The notes: generated from the letters alone by a model not told the origin. A stretch of DNA of 64,000 bases from Bacillus pseudomycoides (GCF_022811845.1 NZ_CP064266.1:4092001-4156000), one strand, 5' to 3'; counted from the first letter of the stretch, positions 1 to 9,104 are shown. Translations and numbers: made by a program.

Positions 1-25
1 TTCCCCTCCGTTATCCAAGGGCTTT

Positions 26-63
26 AATAACAGGCAACTTTTTTAGTTGTCTGTTATTTTATT
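26..63. terminator. terminator-like hairpin
   Basis: Fourteen-base arms (26-39 and 45-58, one mismatch) enclose a T-rich loop, followed by a T-rich stretch. It could end a transcript entering from the left of the window. No gene is visible to the left. Confidence 0.45.
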
Positions 64-67
64 GTAT

Positions 68-203
68 AATGGGTAGCAAAGCATCACCATCAACTTAACA
101 AAAATGAATTAACTCAAACCGATAAAAATAAACAGTATATACAAAATCTTCGTTTTGAGGATACTTCAAAAACTTAAGTTGATGAGCATGAGACGGTATT
201 CCA
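68..203. repeat. inverted pair of an interspersed repeat motif
   Basis: Bases 68-128 read on the minus strand and bases 139-203 read on the plus strand share a pattern: a stretch like TTCGTTTTGAGG, an AT-rich spacer, then AAGTTGATG and GGTA. The two halves face each other and could fold into a long imperfect hairpin. Related single motifs occur near 2940-3000 and 13135-13203. No coding potential is seen. It looks like a dispersed noncoding repeat of the B. cereus group, but I cannot name the family with certainty. Confidence 0.4.
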
Positions 204-286
204 AGTTATTTATTGCTGTCTTTCAAGATAAAGGCTTGTTATTTATTCGTATCTTGATCTACATATAACATTTATATTCCCCTCTT

Positions 287-682
287 CTAAAAATCCTCAA
301 AAAGCTTAAGCTTTTCAATTAATTTCGCTCTAAACATTTTTCTACTTTTGAGAAAAATTAGGATAACCTTTGGTAGAATTATTAACTTTAATTTAACTCC
401 TAAAAAAACATCAATATAATGCCTTGCCGTCTTCTTAACGCCTAATGCTTTAAGCGGTGGAGTTGCGGCTAGTACTATCGATCCGCTTCGATTCACATCA
501 CCCACTACGGCAAGTTTTGTATATCGCGGGTCTAATCCTCTTTTGATACAACTGACTGATGCGTAAAAGCTACGCATGTCTTCTGTTGTCAATATCTCGT
601 AAACTATTTGTTTACTATTTAATGTTTCATTTAAAAAATGTATTAGACTAAACCTAGTTGATTTAAACATGTTTCTCGTCAC
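287..682 (-). pseudogene. remnant of Y-family DNA polymerase (UvrX/YqjW-like)
   Basis: Only about 50 residues in the middle (roughly residues 36-86) resemble the N-terminal palm region of UvrX-type Y-family polymerases. They include DMRSFYASV, which carries the metal-binding Asp and the steric-gate region, and GSIVLAATPPLKALGV. Full-length members have about 400 residues; this open frame has 131, and both ends look unrelated or frame-scrambled. No continuation of the polymerase is readable downstream towards base 1. UvrX-like polymerases often sit on phages and other mobile DNA, so this is probably a leftover of lost accessory DNA. Translation from the ATG at 682 is doubtful. Confidence 0.6.
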
Positions 683-1003
683 TTATCCTTCTAATTTAAT
701 GATTATTAAAATGTAGACTGATGATGAGGTTTCGTATCATAAAAAAGTTTTTATTAAAATAAAGTATTAGACTCAATAGTAGCTATGCAATTTTTATACG
801 GGAAATAAGAATAATTCCGAGAAAACATACGTAATTTTAAAAGAGAAAAAGGTCTAATCCTTGATGAATATAGAATTAGTCTCTGTGTTTACTGCGTATA
901 ATGATACGTTATGTAAACCTAACATGAATACGACATACAGTGAAAAATCTTCACGCCATCGCACTTCTTAAATGGTGTAATTAGGAAAAAGAGGGGCATG
1001 AAA
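683..1003. other. noncoding stretch before CPBP protease gene
   Basis: No gene is visible. A TATAAT hexamer lies at 897-902 and could be the -10 box for the downstream gene, but no good -35 partner is seen. A Shine-Dalgarno sequence GAGGGG is at 991-996. Confidence 0.35.
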
Positions 1004-1834
1004 ATGACAATTGAGAAATATCGACATCCAATTTTGTTCTATGTTTTATCAATTGTAATTCCGTGGGTATTGTGGTTTATTGCTGCATACATAAGTCATA
1101 TTGAGCCAAGTAGTCATGTATATGTTATCGTAGAAAGTATATTAGGAATTATTGGATTAGCAAGTCCCATGATAGTTGCCTTTATTTTGATGTTTTTAGA
1201 CTCTGACTTACGAAACGATTTGTTAAAAAGGCTCTTTCATTTCAATGCGATAAAACCATTTTATATTATTGTGACATGTTTTCTTATGGTTGCGAGCATT
1301 CTTCTCGCACAAGCAATTTCTTTGCTTTTCGGATATAGCCCTTCTCAATTTTCCTTAGCAGGAAAATTTTCGTTTTCGGCAGGTCTGTTTCCAGCATGGT
1401 TTTTGCTTTTTGTTGCTCCGTTACTAGAAGAGTTGGCTTGGCACTCGTATGGCACGGACTGTTTACGAAAACGGTTTAATCTGTTTACTGTATCTATTAT
1501 TTTTGCTGTATTCTGGGCTTTTTGGCACTTTCCTCTATCCTTTATTAAGGATTATTATCAAAACAATCTGGTTGAAACAGGGGTCATATATTCTATCAAC
1601 TTTTCGTTGAGTCTTATTCCTTTTGTGATTTTGATGAACTGGTTGTACTATAAAACGGGACGGAATATTATCATTCCCATCATTTTTCATATTACGGCTG
1701 GTTTTTTCAACGAAGTGTTTGCAACACACCCCATGAGCAAAGTCATACAAACCGTTCTTTTGCTTATTTTATCCATCGTAATTGTAATAAAAGAACGTGA
1801 TTTCTTTTTCAAGTTAGAATATCAAGAAAAATAA
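1004..1834 (+). CDS. CPBP family intramembrane metalloprotease
   Basis: This is a multi-pass membrane protein with about eight hydrophobic segments. The CPBP/Abi family motifs are present: EELAWHSYG (motif 1, a variant of EExxxR), then FWAFWHFPLS and IIFHITAGFFNE (later His motifs). The family includes Rce1-like proteases and proteins linked to bacteriocin self-immunity. ATG 1004 is preferred over ATG 998 because the GAGGGG site at 991-996 touches the earlier ATG. The usual Arg after EExxW is replaced by His-Ser, so catalytic competence is uncertain. The gene stands alone, so its substrate is unknown. Confidence 0.8.
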   Translation: MTIEKYRHPILFYVLSIVIPWVLWFIAAYISHIEPSSHVYVIVESILGIIGLASPMIVAFILMFLDSDLRNDLLKRLFHFNAIKPFYIIVTCFLMVASILLAQAISLLFGYSPSQFSLAGKFSFSAGLFPAWFLLFVAPLLEELAWHSYGTDCLRKRFNLFTVSIIFAVFWAFWHFPLSFIKDYYQNNLVETGVIYSINFSLSLIPFVILMNWLYYKTGRNIIIPIIFHITAGFFNEVFATHPMSKVIQTVLLLILSIVIVIKERDFFFKLEYQEK

Positions 1835-1892
1835 TACAGTTTCATGAGCCACTTGTATTTTTGCCATGTGTGATTTCCTAGAGAGAGGTCAT

Positions 1893-1977
1893 TACCAATA
1901 ACGCTGATTATGTGAATGAAAAGTCCCTTCAGACTTCTGAAGGGACTGTCTATTCACATAATCGGGTGTTATTGGTA
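1893..1977. repeat. 85-base long hairpin
   Basis: Three successive arm blocks pair across a 4-base loop: TACCAATAAC with GTTATTGGTA, GATTATGTGAAT with ATTCACATAATC, and AAGTCCCTTCAG with CTGAAGGGACT. Only a few bases bulge between blocks. There is no strong T run, so it is not a classic terminator. It may be a MITE-like element or a structured RNA. Confidence 0.6.
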
Positions 1978-2007
1978 GAAAATACGTAATTCAAAGAGGA
2001 TATTTGA

Positions 2008-2064
2008 TTGAACTACTCACTACTTCAAACAGGCCGTAAGGACGTTAAGTGGTGAGTAGTTCAA
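2008..2064. repeat. inverted repeat with 13-base arms
   Basis: TTGAACTACTCAC (2008-2020) pairs perfectly with GTGAGTAGTTCAA (2052-2064) around a 31-base loop that itself can extend the stem. It lies 30 bases after the long hairpin at 1893-1977, and the two may form one noncoding element. Confidence 0.5.
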
Positions 2065-2164
2065 AGAATTAATTTAATCTGCCTTTATTTTAAAGCTACA
2101 TATCTTAGTTTAATGCGCATGTAGTGATATCTCCATGAATAAAATTTACTGGAGGTGTATGGAT

Positions 2165-2554
2165 ATGGACTGGTATAGTATTGCATTGATGGCAGCCGGG
2201 GTCATCGGCGGTAGCACCGCGATAGTTCACGGCATACTGATGAAACGGCTGATAATCAGGCCGATTGAGGCAGTTTTTGTGGCGAATGGGCAGATATCTG
2301 CACCGATACAAAAGCTCGTGCGATTGCTTTTGCATTTTACCACGCTCAACTGGTTAATCAGCGGGCTCACCTTGATTGCCGCCGCAATCTGGTTCAAGCA
2401 GGATGCAAGGCTCGTGACTGGCCTACTTGCAGGTAGCTCTTTTCTATATGGTGCTATCATCTCTTTTTGGGTAATGCGCCGCCCTCATCCTAGCTGGATT
2501 TTGTTGTCCGTTGCGCTCCTTTTAATCGTCTTGGGACTAACGCCGATGGCCTAA
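2165..2554 (+). CDS. small four-helix membrane protein, unknown function
   Basis: The product has 129 residues and about four transmembrane segments, with no recognised domain. ATG 2165 is favoured because TGGAGG (2150-2155) lies nine bases upstream; the in-frame ATGs at 2135 and 2159 are upstream of, or too close to, that site. Base composition is clearly GC-richer than the neighbours (for example the stretch around 2195-2225), which suggests recent transfer. The gene sits alone between hairpin repeats and noncoding DNA. I do not recognise the family. Confidence 0.6.
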   Translation: MDWYSIALMAAGVIGGSTAIVHGILMKRLIIRPIEAVFVANGQISAPIQKLVRLLLHFTTLNWLISGLTLIAAAIWFKQDARLVTGLLAGSSFLYGAIISFWVMRRPHPSWILLSVALLLIVLGLTPMA

Positions 2555-3401
2555 GGCTCTACTTAAACTCATTAGGCATGAGCGATTCCGTGGAACGAAA
2601 ATCATCAAGTAGAGGAAGGTGAACCTCGATTTATTTTACTAAATAAATCTCAAAAGCAACGTTCAAAATGGTTAATGGTTAAAGGGTATAGGTTACACAG
2701 CTTTTGTTTGGCCTGCTTTATTTTGATTGATACATATTTACTGGGCAATTGGTGGTACCTTAATAGTAGCAAAGAGGATCTGTGTAGTAACAGAACAAGA
2801 ACGGCAATAACTTAGATTTATGTTGGCTTGTACTACAAGTAGTTTGTTTTTAGAAAAGAAATTTTTTTAAAAAGGTTGTTTAAATAGTATGCTTAGTATT
2901 TATTAATACATGATAAAAGAGTTCAATAACATAAGTTATCTTGGATACCGCCACATCGCCATCAAGCTAAGAAAAAGAATTACCCCCAAGACGAAAAAAA
3001 TATACTATTCCTTTAATTGAGGTCACTATACATACCAATTTAAAAGGAATAGTATATTTTTCGGTAGGATAAACCGAAGGGGTTCCCCAAATGCTGATGA
3101 TGTTCCACATAAAGAAAATGCATGAACCAAAAGATACATTTCTCACCAATAAGTAGATTTTTCTAAAGATTAAATGGAATTTGTCCATACACTATTTTTA
3201 CATTTATTATACTTGCACCTAAATAGTCTTTATGACCTATTCTTTATAATTTTTGAAGACTATTTTCAATCCTTTTTAATTTTCTGCACCAGAGCCCTCA
3301 AGAGAGCAAACCGCTCTCTTTTTTATCATGGCAGAACTTTAACGTCTAACTTAAGTTTGCCATGCTTGTTCAAAAGCTTTAAAAAAAGAACCGGTATCTC
3401 C
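2555..3401. other. gene-poor stretch with a possible gene remnant and repeats
   Basis: No intact gene is credible here. Bases about 2620-2755 read on the plus strand as an open, protein-like stretch with hydrophobic residues (around FCLACFILIDTYLLGNWW) but no start codon, so it is a possible remnant. Bases 2940-3000 hold a copy, in minus orientation, of the repeat motif also seen at 139-203 and 13135-13203. Bases 3300-3327 form a hairpin (AGAGAGC/GCTCTCT) followed by six Ts on the plus strand. Confidence 0.4.
3300..3327 (+). terminator. hairpin with T run
   Basis: AGAGAGC and GCTCTCT flank a 5-base loop and are followed by TTTTTT on the plus strand. It lies about 75 bases beyond the hblB stop, but in the orientation that would stop transcripts entering hblB from the left. 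Confidence 0.5.
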
Positions 3402-4529
3402 TTATTTTTGTGGAGTAACGGGCTGCATTTTTAATTCTTTTATTCCTTCTTTTAATGTGAACGCATCTGTTCTTACTGTTTTCCAACTGTCTTTAGCTGC
3501 ATTCAAGTTGGGTAGTAAGAATTTAAATTTATTTTGATCAGCTTTTTCAGATGCCTTATCAATAAATTGTAGAATCGATCCATATTGACGATCTAAATCA
3601 CTCCATTGGTCGTACATAAAAGTAAGGGATTTAAGAGCATTATCAATCGCACTATGCATTTGATCAATATTATTAAACGCAACTCCAACTACACGATTTA
3701 ATGTTAGCTTATAATCTACAGTCTGACGTAATTGTGCTAATTTCGGCTCTAAAGTTGATAACTTACTTCTTGCATCACCGATCATTATACCACCAGAAAT
3801 CATTACAGGAAAAAAGGGGATTTTCACCATTGTCAATCCTTTAGATTCTATGTCTTTCTGATAGTTTATTTCCGCTAAAACTTCATTTAGATGCTTTTGA
3901 TCGTCCTCAACCGCAGCTCCTTGGTTTTTTAAAATCGACTGCAAGAGATCTTTATCGCTTCCAAATGCTCTAACATCTTGTCCAATATCGTCTTTTAACT
4001 TAGTTAATTCTTGTATTAATTGTTGTGCATACTCTTCGTTTTGTTGAATTTCACCTCGTAAATCTGTAATCCCTTTTTTAAAAGTATCTCCATTCCCTGT
4101 ATTAATCGCCTCTACTAATGTTCCATAATGATTGTCAAATGTTGTATCGTATTCAATAATGCCTGTCAATGTATCTAAAAGCTGTCCTTTTATTTGCGTA
4201 TCCCATGTAACAGCATGTTCTCTTGCATTCTGTTGATCTTGTACAATTTTAATAGGTAAATCTGCATACCCATTAATAATAATCCCTTCAAAATTCACAT
4301 CTGGATTATTAATTAACAAACAAGAATAGTCAGTCATAAATTTTGCAAATACCCCAGCATCTTGCAAAGCTTTTTTCATCTTCTCTTCATTTGCTGAAAG
4401 AGACATATCTCCACTGTTAGTTTGTTCAATTTCACTTGCAAAAGTTGCTACTGGTGTGACTGCATAAGTGGTTGTCATAGTTAAAAACGTTGATACAGCG
4501 AGTAGTTTGTAAGGGAGTTTTTTTATCAT
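3402..4529 (-). CDS. hblB: hemolysin BL B'-type protein HblB
   Basis: This is the fourth gene of the hbl operon, encoding a secreted paralogue of the binding component HblA. It has 375 residues with a signal peptide (residues 1 to about 31, ending near TFASE), an all-helical Hbl/Nhe toxin domain, and a hydrophobic segment around residues 232-252 that corresponds to the beta-tongue. It aligns end to end with HblA, ending in the same PVTPQK. HblB as I recall it from reference strains is longer (about 466 residues), so this may be a short form. After the stop the frame stays open for 16 codons, starting GDTGSFFKAFEQAW, which may be a leftover of the longer C-terminus. Its role in toxicity is less clear than that of the other three subunits. 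Confidence 0.88.
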   Translation of the reverse strand: MIKKLPYKLLAVSTFLTMTTTYAVTPVATFASEIEQTNSGDMSLSANEEKMKKALQDAGVFAKFMTDYSCLLINNPDVNFEGIIINGYADLPIKIVQDQQNAREHAVTWDTQIKGQLLDTLTGIIEYDTTFDNHYGTLVEAINTGNGDTFKKGITDLRGEIQQNEEYAQQLIQELTKLKDDIGQDVRAFGSDKDLLQSILKNQGAAVEDDQKHLNEVLAEINYQKDIESKGLTMVKIPFFPVMISGGIMIGDARSKLSTLEPKLAQLRQTVDYKLTLNRVVGVAFNNIDQMHSAIDNALKSLTFMYDQWSDLDRQYGSILQFIDKASEKADQNKFKFLLPNLNAAKDSWKTVRTDAFTLKEGIKELKMQPVTPQK

Positions 4530-4676
4530 TTCATATTTCTCCTATATAGGTTTTGATTTTCAGTTCTATTCTTCTTTAAAAGCGATGTCTTTCGAAATGA
4601 ATTCTGCATCTTTTATGAATATCATTCTAACTTTGTTTAGCAACCTTTAAATCATCAAGTATTAAAGAGAGTTTAT
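4530..4676 (-). pseudogene. duplicated 3' end of hblD ahead of hblB
   Basis: This stretch nearly repeats 5940-6088, which is the spacer upstream of hblA plus the last roughly 120 bases of hblD. Shared landmarks are CTATATAGG, AAAGCGATGTCTTTCGAAAT and AAATCATCA-GTATTAAAGAGA. The copy has indels and no open frame. It shows that hblB arose by tandem duplication of a segment that began inside hblD and contained hblA. Confidence 0.85.
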
Positions 4677-4678
4677 AG

Positions 4679-4716
4679 TGAAAGGCGAAGTCTTTAATCA
4701 GACTCCGCCTTTTCAG
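4679..4716 (-). terminator. hairpin between hblA and hblB
   Basis: AAAGGCGAAGTCT (4681-4693) pairs with AGACTCCGCCTTTT (4700-4713) around a 6-base loop. On the minus strand it is not followed by a clean T run, so it may be a weak attenuator or an RNA-stabilising 3' structure that lowers hblB expression relative to hblCDA. Confidence 0.45.
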
Positions 4717-4811
4717 TGTATAAGGAATTATTAATCGTTGCATTAATATTTAACGATATATATCTAGATTCTCTATGTTTTAGGTAACTTTGCAACAGAA
4801 CTAATATTTCC

Positions 4812-5939
4812 CTATTTTTGTGGAGTAACAGGTTCCACTTTTAATTCTTTTATCCCTTCTTTTAATGTGACAGCATCTGTTTTTAATGTTTTCCAACTGT
4901 CTTTAGCTGCATTCAAGTTAGGTTTTAAGAATTTAAATTTATTTTGATCAGCTTTTTGAGATGCATTATTAATATGTCCCAGTACTCCCGAATATTGAGA
5001 ATCTAAATCATGCCATTGCGTGGACATATAAGTAAGAGCATTAATAGCATCATCAAGTGCCTTATGCATCTCACTAATATTAATATACGCAACTCCAACT
5101 ACACGATTTAATGTTGTTTTATAATCTACAGTCTGACGTAATTCTGCTAATGTAGGCTCTAACCTGGATAAATTATCTTGTGCTGTAAGCACTATTATAC
5201 CACCAATCAATGGTAAGCCCAAAATGGCACCCTTCATTACATTAAATCCATCAGACTCTAATTTTTTATAATAGTTTACTGATCCTAAAATTTCATCTAG
5301 ACGCTTTTGATCGGACTCAACATCAGCACCTTGGTTTTTTAAAATCGACTGCAAGAGCTCTTTATTGCCTCCAAATGCTCTAACATCTTGTCCAATAGCG
5401 TCTCTTAACTTAGTTAATTCTTGTATTAATTGTTGTGCAGACTTTTGGTTTCGTTGAATTTCACCTCGTAAATCTGTAATCCCTTCTTTTAAAGTCTCTC
5501 CATCCCCTGTATTAATCGCATCTACTATTGTTTCATAATAATTTTCAAATGTTGTATCGTATTCAATAATGCCTGTTAATGTATCTAAAAGCTGTTTTTT
5601 CACTTGCGTATCCCATGTAACAGCATGTGCTCTTGCATTCTTTTGATCTTGTACAATTCTACCAGGTAAATCTACATATCCATTAATAGTAATTCCTTCA
5701 AAGTTCACATCTGGATTTTTAATTAACATATAAGAATAGGCATTCATAGATTTTGCAAATAACCCAGCCTTTTGCAAGGCTTCTTTCATTTTCGCTTCAT
5801 TTGCTGAAAGAGACGTATCTCCATTGTTAGTTTGTTCAATTTCACTTGCAAAAGTTGCTACTGGTGAGACTACAGTAGTTGTTGTCATAGTTAACAACGC
5901 TGATGCAACGAGTAGTTTGTAAGGAATTTTTTTCATCAT
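4812..5939 (-). CDS. hblA: hemolysin BL binding component B
   Basis: This is the binding subunit of the tripartite pore-forming enterotoxin Hbl, secreted and acting on host cell membranes together with L1 and L2. It has 375 residues with a signal peptide of about 31 residues, a long helical bundle, and a hydrophobic hairpin near residues 232-255 (ILGLPLIGGIIVL), as in the known HblA fold. A Shine-Dalgarno AGGAGG lies just upstream of ATG 5939, and only 30 bases separate it from the hblD stop, consistent with one transcript. It is closely similar to the downstream HblB. Confidence 0.95.
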   Translation of the reverse strand: MMKKIPYKLLVASALLTMTTTTVVSPVATFASEIEQTNNGDTSLSANEAKMKEALQKAGLFAKSMNAYSYMLIKNPDVNFEGITINGYVDLPGRIVQDQKNARAHAVTWDTQVKKQLLDTLTGIIEYDTTFENYYETIVDAINTGDGETLKEGITDLRGEIQRNQKSAQQLIQELTKLRDAIGQDVRAFGGNKELLQSILKNQGADVESDQKRLDEILGSVNYYKKLESDGFNVMKGAILGLPLIGGIIVLTAQDNLSRLEPTLAELRQTVDYKTTLNRVVGVAYINISEMHKALDDAINALTYMSTQWHDLDSQYSGVLGHINNASQKADQNKFKFLKPNLNAAKDSWKTLKTDAVTLKEGIKELKVEPVTPQK

Positions 5940-5969
5940 TTCATACTCCTCCTATATAGGTTTTGATGT

Positions 5970-7199
5970 TTAGTTCGTTTTTTCTTGTGTAAAAGCGATG
6001 TCTTTCGAAATAAATTCTGCATCTTTATGAATATCATTCCAACTTTGCTTAGCAGCCTTTAAATCATCAGGTATTAAAGAGAGTTTATGTTCTTGCATTT
6101 GGTCGATATTATCATATAAATCTTTATAATTGGCCCCCATTTTATTCCATTGTTGTTGAATATTTGTTAGAGACATTATCGCTTGATCCACTGTCTGATA
6201 CAGATATGTCAAAGTGTCTTTCGCGCTAGTAAGCGAAATAACTGCTTGGCTAGCAAGATCGGCTTTCGTACCTAATTCTCCGATTTTTTTAGAAATTTCG
6301 TTATAGGAGTCCATATGCTTAGACGCCGTGACACCAGCTGCTGTTCCTAAACCGATACCAGCTGCACCGAGAGCCGAAAGGCCACCAATAACAGCCGGTG
6401 TTGCTGTACCGCCAGTCACAACAATTACTACCGCTCCTCCAATGGCTGCAATAACTAAAATGGCTGCTCCCAATCCACCACCAATTGACCATGCTAATAC
6501 ATTGTCAAAATGCTCTTTCTGAGTAGAATGTAGCTGCTCAATTTCAGCTTGAAGTTGTGGAATCAGTGCTTGTTTTCCCGCTAATATTGCCGTTAATCCA
6601 CCTTTCCCATCTGGGCCACCAACATTATTTTTAAAATCTGTAGTATTTGTATACAGTTTTGTTTTGAAAGCTTCTAACATCTTAATTACTTCTGTAACTT
6701 CTTTTGAATTTGTATTAATTGTAGTGATTAAATCATTTATGCCCTCTTTTAGGCCTGCCTTATCTTTCTTTTGTACAGTATCTACTAATGTATCGTAATA
6801 ATTTTTAAATTGTTCATCGTAATTTACAATATTACGTGCTGTTTTTTGAATCTGTGGTTTCGCTGTATCTAACCAATAATTCGCATTGATTCGAGACAGT
6901 TCCTGATTAAGGTGAATATTTTTAATTAATTCTCCCCCTTCTGAACCTAAATCAATATTGGATAAATTTACATTCGGTTGTTTAATCATTGTTTTTGCGT
7001 ACAAATCCATTACAAGAATATGAGATCCTGTTTCAGCCAATGCTTTCTTCAGTCCTTCAGGCCCTAATGCATAATTCCCTATTTTCTGTTCTTGAGCGGT
7101 CTGTTCTTGTGCAAATGCATGAATAGTGTTACCGGTAGTAGCAGTTATAACCGTTGCCAGAGTGGCTAAAGTTAATACTTTGAATGGAAATTTTTTCAT
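5970..7199 (-). CDS. hblD: hemolysin BL lytic component L1
   Basis: L1 is one of the two lytic subunits of the Hbl complex. It has 409 residues with a signal peptide (about 1-31) and a helical toxin domain. A long glycine- and alanine-rich hydrophobic region (about residues 233-290) is the predicted membrane-inserting head. It follows hblC with a gap of about 70 bases and is preceded by AGAAGGAGA. Part of its 3' end is duplicated ahead of hblB. Confidence 0.95.
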   Translation of the reverse strand: MKKFPFKVLTLATLATVITATTGNTIHAFAQEQTAQEQKIGNYALGPEGLKKALAETGSHILVMDLYAKTMIKQPNVNLSNIDLGSEGGELIKNIHLNQELSRINANYWLDTAKPQIQKTARNIVNYDEQFKNYYDTLVDTVQKKDKAGLKEGINDLITTINTNSKEVTEVIKMLEAFKTKLYTNTTDFKNNVGGPDGKGGLTAILAGKQALIPQLQAEIEQLHSTQKEHFDNVLAWSIGGGLGAAILVIAAIGGAVVIVVTGGTATPAVIGGLSALGAAGIGLGTAAGVTASKHMDSYNEISKKIGELGTKADLASQAVISLTSAKDTLTYLYQTVDQAIMSLTNIQQQWNKMGANYKDLYDNIDQMQEHKLSLIPDDLKAAKQSWNDIHKDAEFISKDIAFTQEKTN

Positions 7200-7267
7200 A
7201 ATTATTCTCCTTCTCAGTTTTTCGATAGATTCTTATAATCTTTGTAGTTTTTTCTAAAAACACAATA

Positions 7268-8587
7268 TTAAAATTTATTAATTTGCTCTTCAAGGTAACT
7301 TGTTACATTTTTTAATTGTCTTAATGTATCTTTTTGAGACTGCTGGTTAGTTGTATCAACATTAGTAGATAATTTTGTAATACTAGTTTTTATTAGATCC
7401 AAATCTTCTTTATAGCGTTTCAGTAGGTCAAGTTCTACATCTACTTGATTTGCAAACGTATGCAAATCATTTTGCATAAGAAGAAGCATTGATTTTTGTA
7501 AATCTGCTATTTTTAGATTCTTTGTTAAATCATAAAATTTTTGGTTTTGATTCTCTAAATCAGCTAAATGTGCTCGTTGCTCTGCTGTTAGTTTATTTAC
7601 TTCAGCGAAGGTACTATATGTTTTTTTAATTTTTTCAGGGTCAATAACTTTCGTAAGGTCATACTCTTTCGTTTTTGCAGCTGCAGCTGCAGCTATTTCG
7701 CCTGTTTTGTTTTTCTCAATTGCTTCACGAGCTTCTTTTTTTGCAGTTTCAATTTCTTGAGCAGATTTACCCTTTTCTTTTGCTTCTTGTTCTGCTTTTT
7801 TCTGTGCTTCTAAAATAGAGTTTTCAATTTCTTTTCCTTTGTTAACTGCTGCCACCGCTGTTTGAGCAGCCGGTTCAATGATATCTTTTGTAAGATTATA
7901 GATTTCTTGGAATATCTTAAATCCTTGTTCATTTAAAGCTCCTGGTACTAATGCTATTTGTTGTAAATCATTTTGAATTGATTTTTGGGTATTTAGTAAT
8001 TCATTTTTTAGCTGGTCTATTTTCCCTGTTCCATCTGAACTTAGGACAACCTGCGCTTTTGTCACATCAGTATCGAGATCTTTAAGTTTTTTATCAAGCT
8101 GTAATTTAAGATCTGTTAATTCATTAATCTGACGTTGTACGTTTTCTTGGTTCGTCATAGCCATGTCTTGAAGAACTTCTAGTCTATCCACAAAACCTTC
8201 TTTATCTTCTTTATTGTCTACAAACTCTTTTAATGCTGGGTAATAGCTATTAAATTTAGTTACAAATCCTTTACTTTTTGAATTTAATAGAATTAAATTT
8301 GGATAAAGTTCCGATGACCATTCTTTCATATCATTCTTGATTAGTACTTGGTTCGTATCTAATGCTGGGACTTCCTCTAGTTGTACATTAGGACTCATTA
8401 AAGCTTGATCTATATATGTTTGGATTAATTTAGATTGTGCACCTAACTTTCGTAATGATGAGGAAATATCCGTATTCTCTTGTTGCGTTTCTGCCTGAAC
8501 GATAGGCGTTGCGAGAGTATTGATAGGAATAGCTGCCCCAGTAACAATTGATGTTATTAAAAATCCTTTAATTATTTTATTTTTCAT
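7268..8587 (-). CDS. hblC: hemolysin BL lytic component L2
   Basis: L2 is the first gene of the operon and encodes a 439-residue secreted lytic subunit. It has a signal peptide of about 32 residues (ending TPIVQA) and long charged coiled-coil helices (about residues 255-300, rich in Lys, Glu and Ala). AGAGGTG lies upstream of ATG 8587. A very long 5' region with a PlcR-like box about 430 bases upstream fits the known long hbl leader and PlcR control. Confidence 0.95.
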   Translation of the reverse strand: MKNKIIKGFLITSIVTGAAIPINTLATPIVQAETQQENTDISSSLRKLGAQSKLIQTYIDQALMSPNVQLEEVPALDTNQVLIKNDMKEWSSELYPNLILLNSKSKGFVTKFNSYYPALKEFVDNKEDKEGFVDRLEVLQDMAMTNQENVQRQINELTDLKLQLDKKLKDLDTDVTKAQVVLSSDGTGKIDQLKNELLNTQKSIQNDLQQIALVPGALNEQGFKIFQEIYNLTKDIIEPAAQTAVAAVNKGKEIENSILEAQKKAEQEAKEKGKSAQEIETAKKEAREAIEKNKTGEIAAAAAAKTKEYDLTKVIDPEKIKKTYSTFAEVNKLTAEQRAHLADLENQNQKFYDLTKNLKIADLQKSMLLLMQNDLHTFANQVDVELDLLKRYKEDLDLIKTSITKLSTNVDTTNQQSQKDTLRQLKNVTSYLEEQINKF

Positions 8588-9104
8588 TCAGTACACCTCT
8601 TCACTATTGTCTTTTTACAATCTTATTCATACATCTTGAACGACCTAGCGCTAGGTTCTCTCCTTGCACACGCTTGAGGAAGGAGAATTCTTTCGGATAG
8701 AGTGTTAAACTCTGGTTATTATTTACTTCTCATAGAATGTAAGGACCTTACTTCCCCCTCATTTAAACACTATGTTTTTAATAAGTAAACAATAAAATTT
8801 TATCATTCATATTTAATAATTCAGATATTTTATATTTATAATATAAAAAATTATATTAAAAAGTTAAATATTATTAATCACTTCACTAAGTGAAATAATT
8901 ATACTATAATAATTAAACCTAAAATATAGTGATTTTCATTGATCTATATTAATCTCTTGCTAAAAAATGTTTTTAATATAATTTAATGGTACTTCATATA
9001 TAATTTTACTTTATTTGGAAATGCACAATTACATATAAATATAGTCATATCAACCATAAATAACTCATACTATTATTATCTTATGAATAGTAATTTGATT
9101 TTCC
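8588..9104 (-). promoter_or_regulatory. long AT-rich leader and promoter region of hbl
   Basis: No gene is seen in this roughly 500-base stretch. It is very AT-rich in 8770-9060 and holds the PlcR-type box at 9020-9035. The position of a long untranslated leader between that box and hblC matches what is known for hbl. I did not identify a definite -10 box. Confidence 0.6.
9020..9035 (-). promoter_or_regulatory. PlcR box for the hbl operon
   Basis: On the minus strand the 16-mer is TATGTAATTGTGCATT. It matches the PlcR consensus TATGnAnnnnTnCATA at all but the last base. It lies about 430 bases upstream of hblC, in keeping with the long hbl leader. PlcR, with its peptide PapR, is the known activator of hbl. 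Confidence 0.75.

Noticed and set aside
1004..1834. CPBP protein as bacteriocin immunity factor
   Set aside because: No bacteriocin gene or cluster is near it; the CPBP family is broad.
3174..3434. Plus-strand open frame of 86 codons beside hblB
   Set aside because: It has no ribosome site, runs through a terminator-like hairpin and overlaps the 3' end of hblB; composition is that of AT-rich noncoding DNA.
6328..6522. Proline- and alanine-rich frame on the plus strand
   Set aside because: It is the antisense shadow of the glycine-rich hydrophobic region of hblD.
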